A stretch of 21,188 nt of DNA from a virus, in the IMG/VR virus record IMGVR_UViG_3300032182_000276, positions 1 through 21,188 of that record; one strand, given 5' to 3'. The position numbers and the translations under genes are program-made. Positions 1 to 8,601 of the stretch are shown here, one piece after another. Position 1 is the stretch's first letter. Every line of letters starts with the position of its first letter. The notes below the pieces were generated by a model. The model did not search any database. It was not told the DNA's origin and saw only the letters and a list, made by a program, of their open reading frames with translations.

Positions 1-108
1 GGAGACCAGGGAACACAAGGTATTCAAGGAGATCAAGGAACACAAGGTCTCCAGGGAGACCAAGGAACACAGGGTCTTCAAGGGGATCAAGGAACACAGG
101 GTAATCAA
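1..108 (+). repeat. Four tandem 27-bp repeats encoding GDQGTQGxQ
   Basis: Units lie at 1-27, 28-54, 55-81 and 82-108. Each reads approximately GG(A/G)GA(C/T)CA(A/G)GGAACACA, followed by a variable 9-base tail that ends in CA(A/G). The differences are mostly third-position changes plus one variable codon (Ile, Leu, Leu, Asn). The array continues upstream of the window and decays downstream into less regular Gly-X-Y codons. It is coding DNA within the collagen-like fibre gene; such arrays are prone to copy-number change by slippage or recombination. Confidence 0.9.
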
Positions 109-624
109 GGAACTACTGGAACTATTGGTGGACAAGGTGTTCAAGGTACTCAAGGTTTATTAGGAACAACCGGAAACACTGGTGCTCAGGGACTTACTGG
201 ACCGGAAGCATCTACACCTGACGAAATTACAAACATTACTCTCGTTGCTTCCGGTGATGACCCCGACGTAGATCCTATCAATGCTAGTGCTTTTGATGGA
301 GTTGAAAATATATTTGATGTCTATTTTGGTACTCCAGGTAGTTACACTAGAGTTGTAAATGATGATCTGTTAGGAGAAGTAGCACGTTTGATGATTTCTC
401 TTGGTGGCATTATTCAAGATCCAGATTCTAGTGGATTTGGAGCAGGAGGTACAGTAGGATTTAGACTAAATAGTAACACAGGAAATACTAGTATTCACTT
501 CAGTGAAGTACCTGAAAGTGGTCAATCATTCTTTGGTGTTATGTTCATGAAAACGAGCAACCCTACAACAATCTTTGCCACTGTTGAACAATCCATCACT
601 AACGCTATTATCTTCGGAGTATAA
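1..624 (+). CDS. Collagen-like tail/appendage fibre protein A1, C-terminal part (5' end outside window)
   Basis: The reading frame is open from the first base, so the gene starts upstream of the window. The first 69 visible residues are 23 uninterrupted Gly-X-Y triplets (GDQ, GTQ, GLQ and similar), a collagen-like segment of the kind that trimerises in phage fibres. A globular C-terminal domain of about 130 residues follows. It contains LMISLGGIIQDP and a later GQSFFGVMF, a pattern of a beta-structured domain common at the ends of marine phage fibre proteins. This domain aligns by eye with the C-terminal two thirds of the 166-aa protein at 10812-11312 (LLISVGGILQEP and GQAFFGIAY), so the two genes are paralogues. 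The next gene starts 9 bases after the stop. A virion-fibre role is inferred from the collagen repeat and context; the receptor is unknown. Confidence 0.85.
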   Translation, partial: GDQGTQGIQGDQGTQGLQGDQGTQGLQGDQGTQGNQGTTGTIGGQGVQGTQGLLGTTGNTGAQGLTGPEASTPDEITNITLVASGDDPDVDPINASAFDGVENIFDVYFGTPGSYTRVVNDDLLGEVARLMISLGGIIQDPDSSGFGAGGTVGFRLNSNTGNTSIHFSEVPESGQSFFGVMFMKTSNPTTIFATVEQSITNAIIFGV

Positions 625-633
625 CATAATACC

Positions 634-3609
634 ATGGCAAGAAGAAAAGAAGAACAATACGTATTTAATGCTACTACCGGAACGGTAAAAGTTCCTGGTC
701 ATTTGAACATTAACGATGTACTTTCTATCATTAATGTAACCACTGGCGAAACTATCTATACTCTAGGGGATCCAGCAAAAACTTTTGTTAGTAAAGTTCA
801 CTCACATCCTTTACTAGGAGATGATCCAGACTTCCCGTGGTCTATTGATGGTGTTTGTACATTTGATTTACTTTACGATACTAGTATCAATGGTCAGGAC
901 ACAGACGAATTAATTATCTTTGTTGAAGATGAAAGAAAAGGTCTTGTAGTTAGACCTTTCGATGCAGCGGTTGATGCTGTAGAAAGGATCAAAGTATCCA
1001 ATCCAGAGACTCTTATTGATGCTGATTTTGAGTATGGATTACAAAGTTCAAAATGGCACAATGTAGGATTCAATACAGGGTATCCATCTTTCTCGGAAGG
1101 AATTGGTGTTCCTCTGGAAGTTACAAGTGTATCAGCAGTAGGAAACACAGTTACTGTTACAGTCGCTAATAGTGCTGCTCTAGCAGCAAATACTGCTTTT
1201 ACTATCACTGGATTATCTGAAGGATTTTCAGATGCTGAAGGATCTTTCGTTGTAAGTGAGCAAGTTGACGCTAGTAACTTTAGATATAAAGCAAAAGATA
1301 GTGTTGCTGGTGTATCAGTCACTCCCGTTACTACTTTAAGACCTGCTTCTATTTTTGATCAAGCAGCATTAAATCTAGAGAGATATGATTCTAACTCGGC
1401 TACCAATGACGCCGTATTAACTTTTAGAGAAGCCCATGGATTGTTCCCAGGATCTCCGTTTTTACTAGTAGATACTACAGCAGGTTCACAGGAAGAAGAA
1501 GGTCCTTTCTTTGTAACTGAGGTAATTAATGAACTTTCATTTAGATACGAAATCCCTGATGGAGTAGCAGCTAGTTCCACTGTAATCAACCCAGCTCCAC
1601 CAGCAGCACAAACTGTAATTGTATACGCTATTTCTAATTCTACATTTACCCACAGACCTTTTGATGGTGGTATTTTAATCAATACATTCTATCCAATAGC
1701 AGGTCTTGAAGCAAAGAGACAGACCAAGAAATATTTCAGATATCAGTCCGGTAAAGGTGTAAATTTCTCAACAGGAGCTTTATTCACACCAGCATATGAT
1801 ATTACCGGAGCAGAATACACAGCATCAAACCAATTACGTGTCACTACTGATATTGCTCATGGATTTCAAGTAGGTGTAAAAGTTGCTTTATCTGATATAA
1901 CAACTACGGGATACAACTCACCCATCAACAACTACATCTATACTCCATATACAATTACAGCTATTATCGATAGCAATACTTTTGAAATTACAGACTTTGG
2001 TCCTGGTGGGTTAAATGATGGATTGAATATTGGACTAGTAGCAGGAACAACTGCTTCTTTAGGTATATCTCCGAAAGTGGTAGTTACTGAATGGAGTGGA
2101 GCAGCAGTCCGTACAGGTATGTTTGATGATGCTAATGGTCCATATTGGGAATATGATGGTGTATCTTTATACGCCTGTGTTAGATCCAGTACAACACAAG
2201 TTACAGGGACTGTAGCGTTAACAAATGGAAGTAATATCATTACAGGAACCAATACAAGGTTTGGAGATCAATTTACTGCCGGAAATAAAGTTCAAATTAA
2301 AGGACAAGTTTACGAAGTAACTAATGTAGCTAGTTCCACAGAGATGTATGTCAATCCGGCATACAGAGGTGTAGACAGCAGCAATTCCAAGATATCTTTA
2401 ATTACAGAATTAAGAATTCCACAATCTGAATTCAATTCAGATACTCTTGATGGAGAAGGACCATCTGGTTATTTCTTACATCCCGATAGGATGCAAATGG
2501 TCGGTATTCAATGGTCGTGGTACGGTGCTGGATATATTGATTATATGGTAAGAGGTCCTCTAGGAGATTGGATTGTTGCTCATCGTATCGGAAACTCTAA
2601 CTTCAATACAGAAGCATATATGAGATCTGGCAACCTACCAGCAAGGTATGAAGTTGTAACATCATGTCGCCATAGTAAAGTTATTGGTAGTTCTACTGGC
2701 ACAGGAAATGTCACCATTGAAGTAGCCAATGCCGACAAGTTGTTCCCTACTGATGGAGGACTTTTAACTATTAAGAGTGTTCAGGGACCAGACATACTTA
2801 CTGAAGTAGTAGAGTATGATGGTATTACCGGTAATCAAATTAGCCTATCCCAAAGAGGAGCATCTTATACAAGATTCTTATCTGGATCAAATAGAACTTT
2901 TAGTGGAGATACTACGGTTGGCGGTTTAGATCATCCAGTGAACTCTTCCGTTCAATTCATTGGATGTAATATTGCCCCTCAGATTTCACACTGGGGTTCT
3001 TCTGTTATCTTAGACGGAGGGTTTAAATCTGATCCTGGATTTAAATTTACAACAGCTAAAGATACGATTAGTATTCCCAGCGGAACATCACAAACTGTTC
3101 TTCTATTCAGACCAGCTCCGGCTGTAAGTAATGGATTACCTGGAGAAGTTGGCGAGAGAGAACTTCTTAATAGATCTAGAATTACATTAACATCTATCGA
3201 AGTAGCAACTCAGGATTCCACTAATAGTTTTGCCCCTCGTAGATATGAATTAGCAGGAGTTTTAAATCCATCAAGTATAGATCCAGAAACAGTTATTTGG
3301 GAGAGTGCTCAATCTCAAGAGTATGCTGACAACGGAGTTCCATCTTTAGGTTATCAACCATCATTTGCTCAGTACGAAACTACTACTATTGCAAAACCAG
3401 AAGGGGGAGAACTTTTATTTAAATTTACTACTGCTAACCGTTCTGAAATTTTTGATCTAACTAATGTTAAAAATTTAGAGAACTCTATCTTAGGTGGAAA
3501 TGGATTATATCCAAACGGACCAGAAGTTCTTGCCCTCTCGATTACAAATAAATCGACCGATCTCGTATCTTTCGATATCGTATTATCCTGGAAGGAGGCA
3601 CACTCATAA
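634..3609 (+). CDS. Large virion structural protein B1 (paralogue of 11314-14268)
   Basis: This 991-aa protein is mostly predicted beta structure, with about four cysteines and no visible signal peptide or membrane segment. It matches the 984-aa protein at 11314-14268 along its whole length. Shared blocks include the N-terminus (RKEE, VPGH versus IPGH), DFPWSIDG, DAVERIKVSNP, an AHGxxPGSP segment near residues 270-280, a GTNTRFG beta-domain near 525-580, a SWYG(A/S)G block with RGPLG near 625, RSGNLP(A/S)RYE, and a C-terminus with NLENS, YP(N/D)GPEVL and DIVL. The family is recognisable as a cyanophage virion structural protein of unresolved position, plausibly a baseplate or tail-fibre component. 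The ATG lies 9 bases after the previous stop. The end carries an AAGGAGG that serves the next gene, whose ATG overlaps the stop (TAATG). Confidence 0.85.
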   Translation: MARRKEEQYVFNATTGTVKVPGHLNINDVLSIINVTTGETIYTLGDPAKTFVSKVHSHPLLGDDPDFPWSIDGVCTFDLLYDTSINGQDTDELIIFVEDERKGLVVRPFDAAVDAVERIKVSNPETLIDADFEYGLQSSKWHNVGFNTGYPSFSEGIGVPLEVTSVSAVGNTVTVTVANSAALAANTAFTITGLSEGFSDAEGSFVVSEQVDASNFRYKAKDSVAGVSVTPVTTLRPASIFDQAALNLERYDSNSATNDAVLTFREAHGLFPGSPFLLVDTTAGSQEEEGPFFVTEVINELSFRYEIPDGVAASSTVINPAPPAAQTVIVYAISNSTFTHRPFDGGILINTFYPIAGLEAKRQTKKYFRYQSGKGVNFSTGALFTPAYDITGAEYTASNQLRVTTDIAHGFQVGVKVALSDITTTGYNSPINNYIYTPYTITAIIDSNTFEITDFGPGGLNDGLNIGLVAGTTASLGISPKVVVTEWSGAAVRTGMFDDANGPYWEYDGVSLYACVRSSTTQVTGTVALTNGSNIITGTNTRFGDQFTAGNKVQIKGQVYEVTNVASSTEMYVNPAYRGVDSSNSKISLITELRIPQSEFNSDTLDGEGPSGYFLHPDRMQMVGIQWSWYGAGYIDYMVRGPLGDWIVAHRIGNSNFNTEAYMRSGNLPARYEVVTSCRHSKVIGSSTGTGNVTIEVANADKLFPTDGGLLTIKSVQGPDILTEVVEYDGITGNQISLSQRGASYTRFLSGSNRTFSGDTTVGGLDHPVNSSVQFIGCNIAPQISHWGSSVILDGGFKSDPGFKFTTAKDTISIPSGTSQTVLLFRPAPAVSNGLPGEVGERELLNRSRITLTSIEVATQDSTNSFAPRRYELAGVLNPSSIDPETVIWESAQSQEYADNGVPSLGYQPSFAQYETTTIAKPEGGELLFKFTTANRSEIFDLTNVKNLENSILGGNGLYPNGPEVLALSITNKSTDLVSFDIVLSWKEAHS

Positions 3610-5174
3610 TGGCATTAACTAGAGGACAAATTCTATCACAACCAGTAGTACAAGATAACGATGGTGTTACTGGTGGATCTATCACTCTTAGAGATTTAAA
3701 TCTAAGTAATGAGATTACTTTTAAAGCACCGGATGATGTAACTAGTAATTACGATATCATATTGCCTGCTGCTCCACCAGCAGTGTCTGGTTATATCTTA
3801 TCTTTCCAAACAGATGGAACTGCTTCTTTTATTGAAAACACTCCTACTCCGGGTGGAGCAGCGATCGGTGCTATTCAGTATAGAAATAATTTAGGTGCTC
3901 AGGCAGGCGCAGATTATGCCCTATACAATGACTCAAATCAATCTATTGATCTTGTATATAACGGAGCAACTCCAACTCCAATTAGATGGTTGGATGCTGA
4001 TACTCCTACTGCAAACTTCGCTGCTTTCCAAGCACCATCCGATATTACTAGAAATTATACAGTAGATTTACCAGCACTGATTCCAGGAACAACAGACACC
4101 ACTGATTCTGTAGGATATGTACTTAAAATTGCCTCTCATAGTGATCAATCTGTTCCTGGTGACACCACTGCTGTATTAGAGTGGGGTCCTCCTATTACTG
4201 GAGACAACCAATCACAAGGAGCTCAGTTTACTGTACAAATAGCAGGTGATGCTGCTGGTGAGTTTGCTTCTGCTACTGATCTGATTGCTTACAATTCCAC
4301 TAATGCATTAGTTTATACTTTTACAGATGGTGATGTAGCTAGTCCAGATGGAACTTTAACAATTACGCCACCCATCGGATCCATTGAGATTGGGACAGAT
4401 GAGGTTCTTACTAGAACTGGTTTAGGATCTACTGTTTTATCCTCTAGTCTCACTAGTGTAGGAGTACAAGCAAAAGTTTTACCTAGCGGCGGTAATGGGA
4501 TAGAAGTCAACAACACTGTTGAATCTGCTGGCGATTTAATACTAAACGCCGGGGGTACTGGAGCAGCTGCTGTTGTTATTCAGGGTACTAATGGAGCTGG
4601 CGTAGGAAGAATAGAGATTGAAGATCAAGAGCCGACACCAAACTCTGTTGCTATAGATGTACCCGCTAACGCAGGTACATCGTATACCCTGACTTTGCCA
4701 GCGAGCATCACCACTCCTAGAAATGGAATGGCATTGAGTTTTAATAGTGGTTACAATGCTACATTTATTGATGATAGAAAAACTCTAAACTTTACTATGG
4801 ATGGTGGCGGGACCACAACTCTACAGCAAGGATTAAAAGGATTTTATAGAGTTTTCTTAGAAGAAGGTTATGTAATAGAAAGTGTAAGTCTTGTACTAGA
4901 AGATCCTACAGATGGTCCATCTGTTACTATCAACAGAGCATCTGCTGGAGCTTTTAACGGATCTAACGCTACACTACTATATTCTTTTAACGCTGGTTCG
5001 GCAGTGTCTGGATCTGCTACAAATAATGCTGGTGGTGCTATCACCACAGATAATGGAATCAGCGGGACTTCTCTAGCAAATGGCGATGTATTAGAGTTTA
5101 ACTTGGGAAATGGTCCATTCAATTCAACATTTGCCACAATCAGTATGATCTTGAGACCTGCTTCACTGACCTAA
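3609..5174 (+). CDS. Beta-repeat fibre-like virion protein C1 (paralogue of 14265-15575)
   Basis: This 521-aa protein is rich in Thr, Ser, Gly and Ala with no cysteine, as is usual for phage fibres. It begins MALTRGQIL, matching MTQSRGQIL of the 436-aa protein at 14265-15575. Three copies of a motif resembling AP-x3-T-x2-YT-x2-LP occur near residues 36-53 (ITFKAPDDVTSNYDIILP), 137 and 347. A C-terminal domain starting at KTLNFTMDGGG and ending near ISMILRP matches KTLNFVMDSG and MALIMRP in the paralogue. This type of terminal beta-domain is found at the end of many phage fibre proteins. The ATG overlaps the upstream stop by one base, suggesting translational coupling to B1. A fibre role is inferred; whether it binds the host is not shown by the sequence. 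Confidence 0.78.
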   Translation: MALTRGQILSQPVVQDNDGVTGGSITLRDLNLSNEITFKAPDDVTSNYDIILPAAPPAVSGYILSFQTDGTASFIENTPTPGGAAIGAIQYRNNLGAQAGADYALYNDSNQSIDLVYNGATPTPIRWLDADTPTANFAAFQAPSDITRNYTVDLPALIPGTTDTTDSVGYVLKIASHSDQSVPGDTTAVLEWGPPITGDNQSQGAQFTVQIAGDAAGEFASATDLIAYNSTNALVYTFTDGDVASPDGTLTITPPIGSIEIGTDEVLTRTGLGSTVLSSSLTSVGVQAKVLPSGGNGIEVNNTVESAGDLILNAGGTGAAAVVIQGTNGAGVGRIEIEDQEPTPNSVAIDVPANAGTSYTLTLPASITTPRNGMALSFNSGYNATFIDDRKTLNFTMDGGGTTTLQQGLKGFYRVFLEEGYVIESVSLVLEDPTDGPSVTINRASAGAFNGSNATLLYSFNAGSAVSGSATNNAGGAITTDNGISGTSLANGDVLEFNLGNGPFNSTFATISMILRPASLT

Positions 5175-5180
5175 TAAATT

Positions 5181-6068
5181 ATGACTTATTATATTGATCT
5201 TACCAATGTATCTCCAAATAATTATAGAGTTTTACGACCCAATGCTTTTCTTGGCGTAGGACTTTTAAATGGAACTCTTGACTATAATTTAACACCCGGA
5301 GTTGGTGTATTGGCAAATGATTGGGATAACACTAACTTAAATAGATTATTTGAAGACTCTGTAGATCCAACTGCCAACACTCCTTTGTCCGGATTTGGAG
5401 GTGGATCATCTCAAAATCCTCCCAATGCTGTAGCAAATCAAAGAACGTCTCAACCAAACTTAGACGCTCCAACCGGTTTTAATACATTGGGATATGGACC
5501 TATTGTTTATAATGGAAATGGACAAAACCTTGCCTCTATGCTATTAGGATTTCCTTCGTTATCAGAAATTCCTGATGCTGGTATTGTATCCACCGCTCCT
5601 GCCGGTAGTGCCTTACCATCTACACATATTGTTAGATTACTTGTCGATCCAGTCAACAGTACGTTTGGTGATCAACTAGGAGGGGCAACGGGTGGAGGGT
5701 CTGCTACTGTTGCTACACTAGAAGTATCATTACGATATGGCGCTACAGCGACCACAATAGGAACTCCTATTGCTACTTTACCATTACCAAATGGAAACCC
5801 TTTGGATATAGTTAGAAACACTACCCCACTAGGAAGTGGAAGACTAGGAACTGAATTTACATATGAGTTTACTGTTCCATCAGCATTGGATTATTCCAAC
5901 CTAGGGTCTAGAAGATTTCAGAATGTCAATATTTTTATCAACCAAATTGCCGGAAATGCCGGTGGTAACAACAGAAGATCTTTTCCTAGAATTTGGGGTG
6001 TAGAGCTCTACGTAAATACTTTGTTGATCAACCCATACGAACCACAAAATAGGGGTTATTTGATCTAG
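5181..6068 (+). CDS. Probable virion protein D1, last gene of cassette 1
   Basis: This 295-aa protein is Gly/Asn/Thr-rich, lacks cysteine and has no signal or membrane segment. I do not recognise the family. The second half (from about residue 170) alternates hydrophobic strands with loops (ATLEVSLRYG, FTYEFTVPSA, NVNIFINQIAG, RIWGVELYVN), which suggests a jelly-roll or other beta-sandwich domain. It starts 6 bases after the C1 stop and ends where a late-promoter octamer begins, so it closes the first structural unit. In cassette 2 the equivalent slot holds the 179-aa protein at 15577-16116, which has a similar strand-rich layout ending in a hydrophobic strand (FLLIDYVEWV versus RIWGVELYV). 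Homology between the two is a guess from position and layout. Confidence 0.7.
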   Translation: MTYYIDLTNVSPNNYRVLRPNAFLGVGLLNGTLDYNLTPGVGVLANDWDNTNLNRLFEDSVDPTANTPLSGFGGGSSQNPPNAVANQRTSQPNLDAPTGFNTLGYGPIVYNGNGQNLASMLLGFPSLSEIPDAGIVSTAPAGSALPSTHIVRLLVDPVNSTFGDQLGGATGGGSATVATLEVSLRYGATATTIGTPIATLPLPNGNPLDIVRNTTPLGSGRLGTEFTYEFTVPSALDYSNLGSRRFQNVNIFINQIAGNAGGNNRRSFPRIWGVELYVNTLLINPYEPQNRGYLI

Positions 6069-6076
6069 CATAAATA
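6069..6076 (+). promoter_or_regulatory. T4-type late promoter (CATAAATA)
   Basis: CATAAATA starts directly after the D1 stop codon and lies 25 bases before the ATG at 6102. It matches the T4 late -10 element TATAAATA, recognised by gp55-type late sigma, except at the first base. It would make the propeller and methyltransferase genes a separate late unit. Confidence 0.65.
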
Positions 6077-6101
6077 CTAGAAACTGATTGAACTTTATTT
6101 C

Positions 6102-7172
6102 ATGGCATTAGATTCATCATGGGGACGAGGGTTTGCTCCCGTTCGTCCTATCAAGCGCCCTTATTTTGTAAAATCGGTGCTGGAAAACGGAGGAGATATC
6201 ACACCGCTGTATGTAGATTCAAGTGAAACTAGAGGAACTGGTCTGACCAATGGATCTATTGCTGTTGTTGACGACAAAATTCTTGTTAATCTAAGGCACG
6301 TAGAGTATACTTTGTATCATGCTGAAAAAGTAAAGTATGCTCACCCATGGGGTCCGGTAGTATATCTACACCCCGAAAATGACTGGAGACTAAAGACAAA
6401 TAATTTTATAGGAACTGTCAATGAAAACTTTGATGGATTTTCTTCCTATTCTAAAGTAGATACTAGTACATGGGATGTCGATCCTCTGTGGGATTTTGTT
6501 GGATTAGAAGATGCTAGATTAGTTCAGTGGGATGGATCTTTATATCTTACCGGAGTAAGACGAGACACTACCAAGAATGGTGTTGGTAGGATGGAGTTGT
6601 CTCGTATTCTACAAAATCAAAACGGCAAGTGGAAAGAAGTAAGTAGAGAAAGAATTCCTATTCCAGGAGAACATATAGACGCTATTGATACAGGACCTTC
6701 CTATTGTGAAAAAAATTGGATGCCTATCGTAGATAAACCATTTCATTATGTAAAGTGGTGTAATCCTGTACAGGTTGTCAAATACTGCCCAGAGAAAAAA
6801 GAAACAACTAATGTACATCTAGATGAATCTACATACAAAAAACTAGATTTTGATTTTAGAGGAGGATCTCACGTTATACCTTACAAAAAAGATTATTATA
6901 TCTGTCTAACTCACATAACTAATTTATTTAAAAGTGAGACTGGTAGAAAAAATTGTGTATACAGACATAGGTTTGTTATATTTGATAAAAACTGGAACTT
7001 AGTAAAGTATACAGATGAATTAAATTTCATGGGATGCCACGTAGAGTTTTCTTGTGGTATGGCATTCCACAAAGGAAATTACTTAATACCATTCGGAACT
7101 CAAGACAATAGTTCATATCTTCTAAAGATTCCCGAAGATTATTTTGATAAGTATATTGGAGATTTGAAATGA
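6102..7172 (+). CDS. GH130-like five-bladed beta-propeller protein (putative glycan-active enzyme)
   Basis: This 356-aa protein carries motifs that resemble the GH130 mannoside phosphorylase/hydrolase superfamily and its uncharacterised relatives: GLEDARL (134-140, compare the usual G-x-EDPR), EKNWMPI (203-209), RGGSHVIPY (253-261), YRHRFVIFD (287-295) and VEFSCGMAFH with FGTQD (314-335). In that fold the blades surround a sugar-binding pocket. The ED of the EDAR motif is kept, but the usual Pro is Ala. There are eight cysteines, against almost none in the flanking structural proteins, which fits a cytoplasmic enzyme better than a virion fibre. The next gene overlaps its stop codon (ATGA), so the pair is probably translated together. 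Substrate and reaction are unknown. It could modify a glycan or only bind one; family membership is by motif recognition only. Confidence 0.68.
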   Translation: MALDSSWGRGFAPVRPIKRPYFVKSVLENGGDITPLYVDSSETRGTGLTNGSIAVVDDKILVNLRHVEYTLYHAEKVKYAHPWGPVVYLHPENDWRLKTNNFIGTVNENFDGFSSYSKVDTSTWDVDPLWDFVGLEDARLVQWDGSLYLTGVRRDTTKNGVGRMELSRILQNQNGKWKEVSRERIPIPGEHIDAIDTGPSYCEKNWMPIVDKPFHYVKWCNPVQVVKYCPEKKETTNVHLDESTYKKLDFDFRGGSHVIPYKKDYYICLTHITNLFKSETGRKNCVYRHRFVIFDKNWNLVKYTDELNFMGCHVEFSCGMAFHKGNYLIPFGTQDNSSYLLKIPEDYFDKYIGDLK

Positions 7173-8407
7173 AAGAACTAGTTATTAAATTTGCTCAGGA
7201 TAGTGAAAATGCAGAACTAAATTTTGATCTAGCATATGCTTACCATGAAAGAGGTCAGACTGCTTCTGCTATGTCTTACTATCTCAGGGCAGCAGAAAGA
7301 GGATCTGATTTGTTAGCATACGAATCTTTGATTCGAGCACATTATTGTACACAAAAGCAAAGGGAAAGAGATTTTACAGCAAAAGGTTTTCTCAAACAAG
7401 CACAACTTGTATGCCCAAGAAGACCAGAGGCATATTATCTACTAGCAAAATATCATGTTAGCAAAAATGAACACTCAGAAGCATATGTTCAACTTAAGTT
7501 GGCAAAAGAGTTTTGTAGTTTTAACGAAGCACCATTAAAGACAAAGGTAGGTTATAAAAATAAGATTCAATTTGAAAAAGAACTTATTCATGCCGCCTGG
7601 GAATGGGATAAGAATTCGGAGTCTAGAAGTATCTTAAAAGAGTTATTGTCTTCTTATGAGTTTTCTGTTGCTGATGAGGAGGATAAAAAAGATGTCCACG
7701 ATATTATTGATCAGATAGGTATTTACTCCAGAGACGAAGCATATTGTCAATACACCAAACATTTACACTCTAGATTATGTTATCCTTTTAATGGATCATC
7801 GGATATTGAAAGAAACTTCTCACAAGTATATCAAGACTTGTTTGTACTATACATGAACAAAGGTAAAAGAGATGGAACTTACTTAGAGGTTGGATGTGGT
7901 CCTGCTTTCCAAGGAAGTAATACAGCACTACTCGAAGAGTTTGGTTGGAAAGGTATTTCTATCGATAAAGATCCACAATATGCTATGGAGCATAACAAAT
8001 TTAGATCTAATACAACAATCTTTGATGATGCATTAACAATAGATTATTCGTCTTTATTGAAAAAACATTTTCCTGACAAGAAAGAGATTGATTATTTACA
8101 ACTAGATTTAGAACCAGCAAGGAATACTTTTGAGTGTCTTCTGAGTATTCCTTTTGATGAATATAAATTTGGTGTCGTTACATATGAGCACGATTATTAC
8201 ATCGACCCGACTAAATCTTATAGAAAAAAATCAAGAAGATATTTAGAGATGATGGGATATAAGTTAGTTGTGGCAGATGTATCTCCTGACGGATTTGGAT
8301 CTTTTGAAGATTGGTGGGTACACCCAGACATGATTGATGAGTATCAAATTGCTCTTATTCAATCCTTGGATAAAACCTGTAATATTAACAAACATATGTT
8401 AAAATGA
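7169..8407 (+). CDS. TPR-repeat protein fused to FkbM-like SAM-dependent methyltransferase
   Basis: This 412-aa protein appears to have two domains. Residues about 15-115 contain TPR-like helical repeats (NFDLAYAYHERGQTASAMSYY, then AYYLLAKYHVSKNEHSEAYV). From about residue 215 there is a Rossmann-type methyltransferase core of FkbM (Methyltransf_21) character: FSQVYQDLFV (217-226), the SAM-binding motif YLEVGCG (238-244), LLEEFGWKGISIDKDP ending at 269 with the acidic residue that typically holds the ribose, and DYLQLDLEP (308-316) followed by YEHDYY (339-344). FkbM-family enzymes mostly O-methylate sugars or small molecules. The start overlaps the stop of the GH130-like gene and the end overlaps the next start (ATGA at both junctions). 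Together with its neighbour this suggests glycan modification, but the acceptor is unknown. Confidence 0.75.
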   Translation: MKELVIKFAQDSENAELNFDLAYAYHERGQTASAMSYYLRAAERGSDLLAYESLIRAHYCTQKQRERDFTAKGFLKQAQLVCPRRPEAYYLLAKYHVSKNEHSEAYVQLKLAKEFCSFNEAPLKTKVGYKNKIQFEKELIHAAWEWDKNSESRSILKELLSSYEFSVADEEDKKDVHDIIDQIGIYSRDEAYCQYTKHLHSRLCYPFNGSSDIERNFSQVYQDLFVLYMNKGKRDGTYLEVGCGPAFQGSNTALLEEFGWKGISIDKDPQYAMEHNKFRSNTTIFDDALTIDYSSLLKKHFPDKKEIDYLQLDLEPARNTFECLLSIPFDEYKFGVVTYEHDYYIDPTKSYRKKSRRYLEMMGYKLVVADVSPDGFGSFEDWWVHPDMIDEYQIALIQSLDKTCNINKHMLK

Positions 8408-8589
8408 ATAACAAAGAAGCTAGAGCAAAATTAGAAGATCAAATGAAACAGATCTTAGAGAAAGAAAAAGAACTTGAAGATAGTATGAAAAATCTTCAAG
8501 ATTTTAAACTAAAGGTTAGGGGTGGTCTAGAAACTTTAGATATGCTGGAGGCAGCAGAACCTGAGGAGATAAATAATACTGAGACGTAA
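8404..8589 (+). CDS. Small coiled-coil protein
   Basis: This 61-aa highly charged protein has a Lys/Glu-rich N-terminal half (KLEDQMKQILEKEKELEDSM) with heptad-like hydrophobic spacing, then a short acidic tail. I do not recognise a family. Its ATG overlaps the TGA of the methyltransferase gene, so it probably belongs to the same late transcript. It could be a small scaffold, adaptor or chaperone for a neighbouring fibre protein, but nothing in the sequence decides this. Confidence 0.65.
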   Translation: MNNKEARAKLEDQMKQILEKEKELEDSMKNLQDFKLKVRGGLETLDMLEAAEPEEINNTET

Positions 8590-8601
8590 TCCCGGTACAT
8601 A

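Noticed and set aside
1-108. CRISPR-like or regulatory DNA repeat array
   Set aside because: The 27-bp units are in frame, encode Gly-X-Y triplets and have no spacers; they are coding repeats of a collagen-like protein.
619-633. TATAACATAAT before B1 as a promoter
   Set aside because: It only loosely resembles a -10 box or late octamer, lies 2-15 bases from the start codon and overlaps the end of A1, so a useful leader would be missing.
894-1322. 142-codon frame on the minus strand inside B1
   Set aside because: It lies wholly inside a strongly supported plus-strand virion gene, has no family resemblance and no ribosome site; it is a shadow frame caused by codon bias. The same holds for the other minus-strand frames in the window.
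5171-5180. CTAATAAATT before D1 as a late promoter
   Set aside because: It lacks the final A of the TAAATA core and is immediately next to the ATG, too close for a transcript start.
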